A stretch of 64,000 bases of DNA from Reddybacter sp041622675 (GTDB lineage Bacteria; Pseudomonadota; Gammaproteobacteria; Pseudomonadales; Porticoccaceae): NCBI GenBank assembly GCA_041622675.1, contig JBFJYH010000002.1, positions 50,134 to 114,133 of the forward strand, written 5' to 3'. A model generated the notes under the pieces. The model ran no database searches, was not told the DNA's origin, and was given only the letters and a program-made list of their open reading frames with translations. Shown here piece by piece: positions 54,483 through 61,992 of this stretch. Position numbers and translations under genes: made by a program. The stretch's first letter is position 1. Each line of letters starts with the position of its first letter.

Positions 54483-55760
54483 TTAACGTAGATTAATCAC
54501 GGTTTGAGTCACAGTATCTTCAGTCTGAATCATCTGTGCATTCGCCTGGAAATTGCGCTGGGCAGTAATCATGTTGACCAACTGCTGGGTGATATCAACA
54601 TTAGAGTCCTCGAGGGCACCAGACTGAATCAAACCCAGGCCCGCAGTGCCCGGCTTACTCACGGTGGCCACACCCGAGGCAAAAGTCTCTGCCCAAGCTG
54701 TGCTACCCAAAGGTTGCAAACCTTGTTGGTTGGCAAAATTGGCCAGTGCGACTTGGCCCAGCGCAAAGGATTGACCATTGGTATAGCGGGCAAAGATTAC
54801 TCCAGTGTCCGAAATATCGACGCCACGCAACTGACCGGAAGAAAAACCATTTTGAGAGATAAAACTCACGCCAAAGTCACTGCCAAACTGCGTGGTCGTT
54901 GAAAGATCGACGGCAAAAGATTGAGGGGCAACAGCACCTGTTGGGTTGCCACTGGCGTCGAGAGGTTCGTAATTAGCAACAGACACCTCTACCGGCAAAG
55001 AAGTGGCTGGAAATTGTCCAGTGCTATCAAAAGTCAAGGTCTGAGGTGCCGCCACACCACCAGGGGTTACGCCATCAACGGTGACGTGGGCCTCCCACTC
55101 ATTAGGCGTCGTTGTTTTGACAAAATAAGTGGTCAAATCGTGGGGGTTACCGAGACTATCGTAAATCGTCAAGGAGGTGGAACCGTTAAACATATCGCCA
55201 CTGGGAGCCGTCGGCGGGGAGGCAAAGGCATCAAAGGGCGCGGCAAACGCCAATAGGGGCACATCCTCTCGGGAATCAAGATTCGCGGTGATATCAACTT
55301 CAGCCGTGGAAATCGGCTCAATTTGCGAGGTCGTCAACCACACATCATCAACTAGGCCCGTAACTTGTCCCTGAGAATCAGCCGTAAACGCTTGCAAACG
55401 CAGGCCTTCGTTATTTGTGACATACCCCTCGGAGTCGACGGTAAAAGCGCCCGAGCGGGTAAAGCGAGTAGTGCCGCCGTCATCGAGCATAAAAAAGCCG
55501 GTGCCACTAATGGCCAAGTCTAGGGAGCTATCAGTAAAGCTGATATTGCCCTGAGTAAACTGCTGGGCTATCGAGGTTAACTCGACACCGCGGCCAATAG
55601 AATTGGAAGCCACCCCCAGTGCGCTGGACGCAAAGACATCGGAAAACTCCCCCCGCGCTTGCTTAAACCCTGAAGTAGAACTATTGGCGATGTTGTTGCC
55701 AATAATGCCAAGTTGCGATGACGCTGCGCGAATACCCGAGACTGCTGTTTCAAAACCCAT
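54483..55760 (-). CDS. flgE: Flagellar hook protein FlgE
   Basis: A 425-residue hook subunit with the N-terminal SGIRAASSQLGIIGNNIANSSTSGFKQ region, a central D2 domain, and the C-terminal NVDITQQLVNMITAQRNFQANAQMIQTEDTV region. Its length is controlled by FliK. ATG 55760. Confidence 0.97.
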   Translation of the reverse strand: MGFETAVSGIRAASSQLGIIGNNIANSSTSGFKQARGEFSDVFASSALGVASNSIGRGVELTSIAQQFTQGNISFTDSSLDLAISGTGFFMLDDGGTTRFTRSGAFTVDSEGYVTNNEGLRLQAFTADSQGQVTGLVDDVWLTTSQIEPISTAEVDITANLDSREDVPLLAFAAPFDAFASPPTAPSGDMFNGSTSLTIYDSLGNPHDLTTYFVKTTTPNEWEAHVTVDGVTPGGVAAPQTLTFDSTGQFPATSLPVEVSVANYEPLDASGNPTGAVAPQSFAVDLSTTTQFGSDFGVSFISQNGFSSGQLRGVDISDTGVIFARYTNGQSFALGQVALANFANQQGLQPLGSTAWAETFASGVATVSKPGTAGLGLIQSGALEDSNVDITQQLVNMITAQRNFQANAQMIQTEDTVTQTVINLR

Positions 55761-55778
55761 GGTTAATTCCTCTTGCTG

Positions 55779-56450
55779 TTATAAGTACTGGAGAACATCC
55801 GCATAGGACACCGAGTCTCCACCATCTAGGTTTAAACTAATTTCTGCCCCCGCGGCACCAATCGAAACACTGGCGACGCGAGCCGAGGCAAAAGCGGGCA
55901 AAGCCTCCGCTGCCCCATCAATGAGGCCGCTGGCCATCACTTGATAGCTGCCCTGGGGAATAGACGATCCATCCTCTAATAACCCGTCCCAAGCAAACTT
56001 GTGAATACCCGACCCAACACTGCCAATATCAAGTACTTTGACGAGCTGTCCACGGCTATCCGATATTTGTATCTGAACGGCCGATGCACTGACCGGCATA
56101 GCCACGACCCCTGAGATTTCTTGACCCGGGATATAGGCAGCTTGGTTGGAAGCACTTATCACATCGCGACCCACTAGGCTGGAGGCCTGAATAGCACGTG
56201 TAGAGACCATTGAGGCCCCCAGATCTGACAGCGAAGTTTCCATACCTTGAATACCATCCACCGTGCTGAATTGAGCAATTTGCGTCAAAAATTCTGCGTT
56301 ATCCATTGGCTTGGTGGGATCCTGATTATTCAGCTGGGCTACCAACAGGCGCATAAACTCTTCCTGCCCCAATTCTTCCTTCTTCTTGGGGACCGAACCC
56401 AGCCCACCACTTTGCTCAACCCCTAAAAGACTCGCTATATCCGCTGCCAT
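55779..56450 (-). CDS. flgD: Hook assembly scaffold protein FlgD
   Basis: A 223-residue hook cap. The N-terminal region LGQEEFMRLLVAQLNNQDPTKPMDNAEFLTQIAQFSTVDG is strongly conserved; FlgD-Ig and Tudor-like domains follow (GIHKFAWDGLLEDGSSIPQGSYQV). ATG 56450 has AAGGAG upstream; a GTG one codon earlier is less likely. Confidence 0.96.
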   Translation of the reverse strand: MAADIASLLGVEQSGGLGSVPKKKEELGQEEFMRLLVAQLNNQDPTKPMDNAEFLTQIAQFSTVDGIQGMETSLSDLGASMVSTRAIQASSLVGRDVISASNQAAYIPGQEISGVVAMPVSASAVQIQISDSRGQLVKVLDIGSVGSGIHKFAWDGLLEDGSSIPQGSYQVMASGLIDGAAEALPAFASARVASVSIGAAGAEISLNLDGGDSVSYADVLQYL

Positions 56451-56461
56451 CACTCGTCTCC

Positions 56462-56875
56462 TTAACGGCCCAGACTCAAGGTCTGTACCAGTAGTTGTTT
56501 TGCCGTATTCATCGCTTCTACGCTGTTTTGATAGGCTCGGGAAGCGGCAATCATGTTCGCCATTTCCTCGACGGTATTGACATTGCTGTGATAAATATAA
56601 CCATCACCGTCAGCCAAAGTATGATTTGGCGCGTATTCCTTTCTACCGGGTGGTCCCATCTCAGCCACACTCTGGACGACGACGCCTCGCGCATCCTGAG
56701 GGTCTGCAAAGGGTTTTGCCACAGTGGCGAAGATGGGCTGACGCGAACGATAAACATCGCCAGCATTGCCACTCACGACCTCTGAATTCGCCAAATTACT
56801 GGCGACGGTGTCGAGCCACGTAGTATGTGCCGCCAGCGCCGAACCTGAAATTCGCATTACACCTTCTAAACTCAT
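56462..56875 (-). CDS. flgC: Flagellar proximal rod protein FlgC
   Basis: A 137-residue rod protein beginning MRISGSALAAHTTWLDTVASNLANSEVV after a short lead and ending SNVNTVEEMANMIAASRAYQNSVEAMNTAKQLL. It lies three bases after flgB. Confidence 0.96.
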   Translation of the reverse strand: MSLEGVMRISGSALAAHTTWLDTVASNLANSEVVSGNAGDVYRSRQPIFATVAKPFADPQDARGVVVQSVAEMGPPGRKEYAPNHTLADGDGYIYHSNVNTVEEMANMIAASRAYQNSVEAMNTAKQLLVQTLSLGR

Positions 56876-56878
56876 CCT

Positions 56879-57262
56879 CTAGTCTCCCCTCAAAGCCAGC
56901 ATCAGGCCTTTAATCTTGCCATCGAGAAAGCGCAGATGTACTTGGTAGCGCACCGCGTTTTCAGCATAGGCTGCCTGCTCCTTGACCATATCAACTGTAT
57001 TGATATTGACCGACGCCTGGGCCGGTTCGCGATAAAACATACTGGCGTTGAAATCGCTATCAAGTGAGATGTGTTGATCGTGGTTCTGCGCCATGCGGTC
57101 CGCACTAGCGGTGCGCAGTGCGGTGCGAAAATCAACATCCCGCGCCTTGTACCCTGGTGTTTCTGCATTGGCGATATTAGCCGCCAATAATTCGGCCCTT
57201 TGGGCATGGAAATAAAGGCCCTGAGCGTGTTTGGCGAGAATGGAACCCAATTGAACGGACAT
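56879..57262 (-). CDS. flgB: Flagellar proximal rod protein FlgB
   Basis: A 127-residue rod protein, first gene of flgBCDEFGHIJKL. It contains RAELLAANIANAETPGYKARDVDF and NTVDMVKEQAAYAENAVRYQVHLRFLDGKIKGL. ATG 57262 has AGGA upstream and gives MSVQLGSILAKH; a further in-frame ATG at 57280 is less likely. Confidence 0.95.
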   Translation of the reverse strand: MSVQLGSILAKHAQGLYFHAQRAELLAANIANAETPGYKARDVDFRTALRTASADRMAQNHDQHISLDSDFNASMFYREPAQASVNINTVDMVKEQAAYAENAVRYQVHLRFLDGKIKGLMLALRGD

Positions 57263-57306
57263 GGTCTTTTTCCTATTCATGGTCTTAACCTGCTATGCCC
57301 TAGACA

Positions 57307-57323
57307 TAGCAACCCCTATGCCA
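57307..57323 (-). promoter_or_regulatory. Sigma54 promoter of the flgB operon
   Basis: The minus strand reads TTTTGGCATAGGGGTTGCTAT: TGGCA, correct GG-N10-GC spacing and a full TTGC. It is the best sigma54 match in the window, about 45 bases before the flgB start. Confidence 0.85.
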
Positions 57324-57457
57324 AAACCTATTATTCTTGTTTTTCAATGACTTATAAAAATCACCGGCATTCCCATATCATCTAGCGGCAATGCCCTGCC
57401 GCTCAACGGCAAACTCAACGTGTATTGGGTAAGTGAGAACAACCAACAAACGGACTA

Positions 57458-58297
57458 ATGGTAAAGCGGCCCAAATATTGCTTAGGTATTAACAAGCCTT
57501 TGCACAGAGCGATCATGAGAGCAAAAGACGCCAAAAAATTGACTACCCTGCCTATTAGATTTCATCGTGTCCGAGTGGGCTCACCGTTAGCCATGATGAC
57601 CGCGGCTCTCCCTTTGCTGAGTGTTCTACTAAGCCTTGCCGCGTCTGTTTTTGCAGAAAATGGACCCTTCGAATCTATTGACAATATCAAGGTGACGGCC
57701 CGAGCTTTCCTCTCTAATCATAGTGACATTGAGGGACAAGCCAATACGACGGTGAGCATTGGCAGCATCGACACTCGCTTAACGTTACCCGCTTGCGGCA
57801 ACTCTCTCGACGCTTTTTTACCCCCGGGCGCGAATCTACAGGGAAAAACGACCATTGGTGTGCGCTGTCATACCCCCCGCCCTTGGACCCTTTATGTACC
57901 GGCTAAAGTCACCTCTTTCAGCCAGGTGCTGACGACAAACGCCCCGCTGCGACGTGGACATATCATTAGTGCAGAGGATGTATCCCTAGAAACACGAGAC
58001 GCCAGTTCGCTGCACCGCGCCTATTTGAGCAGTACCGAAAACGCTATAGGTAAAGTATTGAAAAGAAATTTAGCCCGTAATGCCGTACTTAGCAGCGCTG
58101 TTTTGGCCGAGCCTCATGTTATTAGTAAAGGTCAGCAGGTTGACCTGCAAGCTGGCGGCCCAGGCCTACAGGTTAGCGTCGCAGCCATTGCCTTAGGCGG
58201 CGGCGCAATTGGAGAAAAAATTCTCGTGAAGAATTTGTCATCCAGTAAAATAGTCGAAGGCACTATCCTCAGCTCCGGAGCGGTACAAGCCGACTGA
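57458..58297 (+). CDS. flgA: P-ring chaperone FlgA
   Basis: A FlgA homologue of up to 279 residues. Two C-terminal SAF-like repeats are visible (TTNAPLRRGHIISAEDVSLETRD, GKVLKRNLARNAVLSSAVLAEPHVISKGQQV). It assists periplasmic P-ring assembly. The signal sequence (MMTAALPLLSVLLSLAASVFA) sits far inside the frame, so the true start may be ATG 57515 or 57593 rather than 57458; none has a strong ribosome-binding site. It is divergent from flgB and heads the flgAMN group. Confidence 0.88.
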   Translation: MVKRPKYCLGINKPLHRAIMRAKDAKKLTTLPIRFHRVRVGSPLAMMTAALPLLSVLLSLAASVFAENGPFESIDNIKVTARAFLSNHSDIEGQANTTVSIGSIDTRLTLPACGNSLDAFLPPGANLQGKTTIGVRCHTPRPWTLYVPAKVTSFSQVLTTNAPLRRGHIISAEDVSLETRDASSLHRAYLSSTENAIGKVLKRNLARNAVLSSAVLAEPHVISKGQQVDLQAGGPGLQVSVAAIALGGGAIGEKILVKNLSSSKIVEGTILSSGAVQAD

Positions 58298-58334
58298 CAA
58301 CATCCACCAATAAATTTATTTTGCGCATAAGCAC

Positions 58335-58361
58335 TAAAGTTTTTCATAAATATGCCGATAA
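58335..58361 (+). promoter_or_regulatory. Perfect sigma28 (FliA) promoter of flgMN
   Basis: TAAAGTTT (58335-58342), exactly 11 bases, GCCGATAA (58354-58361): identical to the E. coli FliA consensus at all 16 positions. It lies 48 bases before the flgM start. Confidence 0.95.
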
Positions 58362-58408
58362 GCTAATTGTCAGTGTTTCGACACGACAAAATGGGAAGGA
58401 AGGGCACC

Positions 58409-58735
58409 ATGGAAATTAAACAAACAATCAACAACAGCGCAGGGCTCAACACCAGCACTGAAAAAAAAGCTGATACGGCACCCACCGTCTCCCTCGAGAA
58501 GGACAGTGCAACCGAAAAAGGCAGTGCAACACAAAACACAGGGGAGTTGAGCACGGTTACCGTTACTGACTCGGCCCTCAAACTACAGCAAATCGAAAAG
58601 ACTCTCGCTGAAATACCAAGCTTTAACGCAGAAAAAGTAGAACGTATTAAGCAGGCCCTGAGTGAGGGCTCCTACATCATCAACACTGATCGCATTGCTG
58701 ACAAATTGATCGACTTTGAGCAGAACCTCTTCTAG
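58409..58735 (+). CDS. flgM: Anti-sigma28 factor FlgM
   Basis: A 108-residue protein with a disordered first half and the FliA-binding C-terminal segment SFNAEKVERIKQALSEGSYIINTDRIADKLIDFE. ATG 58409 has AAGGAAGGG upstream; an ATG at 58367 falls at the predicted transcription start and is rejected. FlgM holds FliA until exported through the finished hook. Being under FliA itself gives a negative feedback loop. Confidence 0.94.
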   Translation: MEIKQTINNSAGLNTSTEKKADTAPTVSLEKDSATEKGSATQNTGELSTVTVTDSALKLQQIEKTLAEIPSFNAEKVERIKQALSEGSYIINTDRIADKLIDFEQNLF

Positions 58736-58797
58736 ACCGAGCTTTAGACCTAAACACAAAATCAGCTTGGCTCTTATTATCAAATCGGTGTAATCCC

Positions 58798-59262
58798 TTG
58801 AAAAACCTTATTGCTCTGCTCGACCAAACTAAAATTCTAAGCCTCGAGCTACTCGACGTTCTAGACGAAGAAAGAGCTGCGCTATCCCGAGAGAATATCG
58901 CCACTTTAGAAACTATTATTGAAAAAAAGCTGGATATCGCCCAGGCTCTACAAGAAATGGACAGCCAGCGCGACGATGCCCTTGTAAAACTCGGGTTCGC
59001 ACCGGGCTTGCTAGGTATGGAAGCACTACTCAGTGCGCACCCCCAACGGCAACTCCACGAGCACTGGCAAGCTCTTCGAGATGTGAGTCAACGTTGCAAG
59101 GAAAACAACCTTCTAGCTGGCACCATGATCAAAAAAAACCAGCTAGCAGCCGAGCAAGCACTTCACATCTTACGCCACGGTCACATCGAAACCGAGCAAA
59201 CCTACAGCGCAAAAGGCACAACTGCGCAGCGTTCCCTATCATCATCCTTAGGTAAAGCCTAA
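58798..59262 (+). CDS. flgN: Flagellar export chaperone FlgN
   Basis: A 154-residue helical protein matching FlgN, the chaperone of FlgK and FlgL (LLDVLDEERAALSRENIATLETIIEKKLDIAQALQEMDSQRD, GTMIKKNQLAAEQAL region). It must start at TTG 58798: no other initiation codon is nearby and an in-frame stop lies just upstream. It follows flgM by 62 bases. Confidence 0.9.
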   Translation: MKNLIALLDQTKILSLELLDVLDEERAALSRENIATLETIIEKKLDIAQALQEMDSQRDDALVKLGFAPGLLGMEALLSAHPQRQLHEHWQALRDVSQRCKENNLLAGTMIKKNQLAAEQALHILRHGHIETEQTYSAKGTTAQRSLSSSLGKA

Positions 59263-59368
59263 AACGGTCCCCACCGCACAATCTACTATCATCGGCGCTT
59301 GATCAGGACTGTAGAACTGCACATAACACACTAAAATAAACAGACTGCCACTGCGCCAGTACTAAACT

Positions 59369-60100
59369 ATGCAAGAACAAGAGACTGCCAACAGCCCCCA
59401 TCCGATAAAACGTGACGATGGCATTAAAATAAAAGCACATAAGCTTTTAATTCTCAGAACTTTGCAAGAAAACCGTTGCCACCTGAATCTGGCCATTGAA
59501 GGTATTAATGGCGCCTTCATGAGTATCATTTTAGCAACTGATGCCACAAACAGCTGGCTTGAACTTGACGAGCTCGCCGCTAGCGAAGGCCATACGGCAT
59601 TACTTGAACATAAGAGCTACCGCGCTAGCGCTTGGCTAAAGGGCATTAACACCGAGTTTATGGCAAGGATTATTGCCCAGCGAGAAAATGAGGGCTTGAT
59701 TCGCTATCGCTCAAGCCTGCCCGATGCCATTTACCAGCATCAACGCCGCGCCAGCTACCGCACCCCCGTGAGTATGATGTCCTCTCCCGAGGTTCGACTC
59801 GTTCTCAGCGGCAATCGGGTAATCAAGGCTAAAATTAGCGACATATCGACCAGTGGTGCGCTGCTGTCTGCACCGGCCAATAGCCAACTCGAAGTTGGGG
59901 ATAAGGTCACACAGTGTATTTTTAAAGCCCTCGGCAATAAATTGATCATTATAGAAGCTGATATTAAACGAGAATTTGACCTGAAACATAGCTCGCGAAA
60001 GCGACTGGGATGCCGCTTCACTAATGTCAATTTACAGACCACACAGGAAATTCAACGCTACGTAGCGTCTGTGGAAAGACTCAACGCGCGGCGCCGTTAA
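59369..60100 (+). CDS. flgZ: c-di-GMP-responsive flagellar brake protein (YcgR/FlgZ type)
   Basis: A 243-residue two-domain protein: an N-terminal YcgR-N domain (LRTLQENRCHLNLAIEGINGAFMSIILATDA) and a C-terminal PilZ domain with both c-di-GMP motifs, R127-x3-R131 (QRRASYR) and DISTSG (158-163). YcgR and FlgZ slow the motor or act on the stator at high c-di-GMP. Its position after flgMN matches flgZ of Pseudomonas, where FlgZ acts with MotC. It lies 107 bases after flgN with its own apparent leader. Confidence 0.92.
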   Translation: MQEQETANSPHPIKRDDGIKIKAHKLLILRTLQENRCHLNLAIEGINGAFMSIILATDATNSWLELDELAASEGHTALLEHKSYRASAWLKGINTEFMARIIAQRENEGLIRYRSSLPDAIYQHQRRASYRTPVSMMSSPEVRLVLSGNRVIKAKISDISTSGALLSAPANSQLEVGDKVTQCIFKALGNKLIIIEADIKREFDLKHSSRKRLGCRFTNVNLQTTQEIQRYVASVERLNARRR

Positions 60101-60149
60101 TTTAACGTCAGACAATTGACATTTTATTGAGGCTCGCCCGCCACTTTAA

Positions 60150-61709
60150 TTATGGTAGTAGAGCGACAGCGCAGCCATCTCGCCCCTTATCCTTGGCCTT
60201 ATACATCGCCGTATCAGCCCTTTCAAAGAAAGTCTCACTGGTGTCCCCCTCTTGTAACTGGGCAACACCAATAGAAAGCGTGACATCCACTGAGCGACCC
60301 TGACTGTGAAAACCACAACGTCTGACAGCATCACAAAAGCCCTGAGCCACGGTTTTAGCGTCATCATCAGACGTGCCGGCCAACAAAATTACGAATTCGT
60401 CCCCTCCGTAACGCGCAATAAAATCTGTATCTCGCAACCTGCTCGACATCAATTTGGCTATAGTTTGCAGTACTTTATCGCCCGCTGAATGACCAAAGGT
60501 ATCGTTGACAAACTTAAATTTATCGATATCGACTACCAATAGTGATAGAGGAAAGCCAATACGCAGGCTGCGAGCTAACTCCTCTTCAATACGCTTGTCA
60601 AAGCCACCCCGATTGGCGACACCCGTGAGCGGGTCCACCGCCATCACCTGCTGTTTCTCGATAAGCTGGTGACGCAGACCCTCTACCTCCTTGTTCATGA
60701 TCTGCGTTTGGCGGGTCAGCTCATCAACTTTACCTTTAGCCACTTCAAGTTGCTGTTTTTCGCTCGCGATATAATCTGAGACTCTGGAAGATAGGCGCTC
60801 GACTCGAGTGCGTACTATTTGTTTCAGTACATCCAAGTCAACATTTTCATCAACAGCTGACTCAATACCCTCGATCTCGTTGCCCACCGCAACCTGAATT
60901 TTATCGGCATTTTTTAGTGTCGTTTCAAAATCAACGGACTCATTAATACCCTCTTCGAGACTCTTGAGGTGCAACCGCAGGTGTGTCAAAAACTCTTCGG
61001 TGTACTCCCTTTCTTTATCAATCTGTCGTGCCACATCGACGACCAAATGCAATGTTTCGCCGAACACCGTCTCCAACTCATCCATACTAGCGATACGGAC
61101 CAGATCACTTCTGACACGATCAACCCGGTCATCACCCGGTTCAATTAAATTCAACTGATCGAGTAATTGATTCAGAACAGGGGCAATAATATCCAGCATT
61201 TGGGCCAGAGAAAACTCTCCCTGAACGGATGCAGGAAAGCCAGCACAGAGCTCCCCCTCACGACCTGACTCAAAATCTGCAAAAGCTCCGGACTCCCTCT
61301 CTCCAATACCCGCTAGCACCGGGATGAGCTTTTCAACCTGTTCGACGGTTTCCTGCAACGAGGCAACCTGCAGTAAATCTTCTTTCATGCTTGTAATCTG
61401 CGACACCCCGGGAAAGCAACTTTCTATCGCGGTGAACAAATCGATGGCTGTCTTTTGAATAGACTGCTCAAAACCGCTCGCGAACTCAACATGCCCAGAG
61501 ACAATATATTTTAAAAAACGGGCAGCGCTGTTTTTAAAATCAGAGGAGGGGGCGCTTTCATGGAGAGAATGCCTTAACTGCTCTAACAAATAGTCTAGTT
61601 TCGGGTCTCGCCCTTGGGCAAGTCGAGTCAGCTCAACCGCCAAGCGGGTCAACAATGCCCCCTTGCCGTTCCCATTTCTGAACCCAGAAATCCTTTCTTT
61701 ATTACCCAT
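60150..61709 (-). CDS. Diguanylate cyclase (GGDEF) with helical sensor region
   Basis: A 519-residue protein. The C-terminal ~165 residues form a full GGDEF domain (DPLTGVANRGGFDKRI; active site RYGGDEF near 435) with the inhibitory RxxD site as RDTD five residues earlier, so an active, feedback-inhibited c-di-GMP synthase is expected. The first ~340 residues are helical without membrane segments and end in a coiled coil (SDYIASEKQQLEVAKGKVDELTRQ). No EAL domain is present. ATG 61709 is preferred to GTG 61724. It is convergent with flgZ, whose product would read its c-di-GMP; that link is inferred. Confidence 0.92.
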   Translation of the reverse strand: MGNKERISGFRNGNGKGALLTRLAVELTRLAQGRDPKLDYLLEQLRHSLHESAPSSDFKNSAARFLKYIVSGHVEFASGFEQSIQKTAIDLFTAIESCFPGVSQITSMKEDLLQVASLQETVEQVEKLIPVLAGIGERESGAFADFESGREGELCAGFPASVQGEFSLAQMLDIIAPVLNQLLDQLNLIEPGDDRVDRVRSDLVRIASMDELETVFGETLHLVVDVARQIDKEREYTEEFLTHLRLHLKSLEEGINESVDFETTLKNADKIQVAVGNEIEGIESAVDENVDLDVLKQIVRTRVERLSSRVSDYIASEKQQLEVAKGKVDELTRQTQIMNKEVEGLRHQLIEKQQVMAVDPLTGVANRGGFDKRIEEELARSLRIGFPLSLLVVDIDKFKFVNDTFGHSAGDKVLQTIAKLMSSRLRDTDFIARYGGDEFVILLAGTSDDDAKTVAQGFCDAVRRCGFHSQGRSVDVTLSIGVAQLQEGDTSETFFERADTAMYKAKDKGRDGCAVALLP

Positions 61710-61932
61710 TCTCGTCCATTCCACCCTCTGTTATTTCTTGGCGGGTATATATTTGTCACTGTAATATCCTTCTCAACATCACAGAGACCTTCACCCAAGG
61801 GCCACATACCTAAACGCCAGCCGACCGACACAAACGTCAAAAAAATGACAACAAAAAATTTACATAGCCAATCATCGCCTAATTTGTCATAAATTCCGTG
61901 ACTAAAGGCCCATTTATTGGAGAATACTCAAA

Positions 61933-61949
61933 CGGCATAATTAGTGCTT
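61933..61949 (+). promoter_or_regulatory. Sigma54-type promoter of the SPOR-domain gene
   Basis: CGGCATAATTAGTGCTT has GG-N10-GC spacing and differs from the fliL promoter (TGGCATAGTTAGTGCTT) at only two positions. It lies 46 bases before the start of the next gene. Confidence 0.65.
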
Positions 61950-61992
61950 TCAAACAACTACCCCCACTGAGTAGGCTGTTACAGCACGAGTT

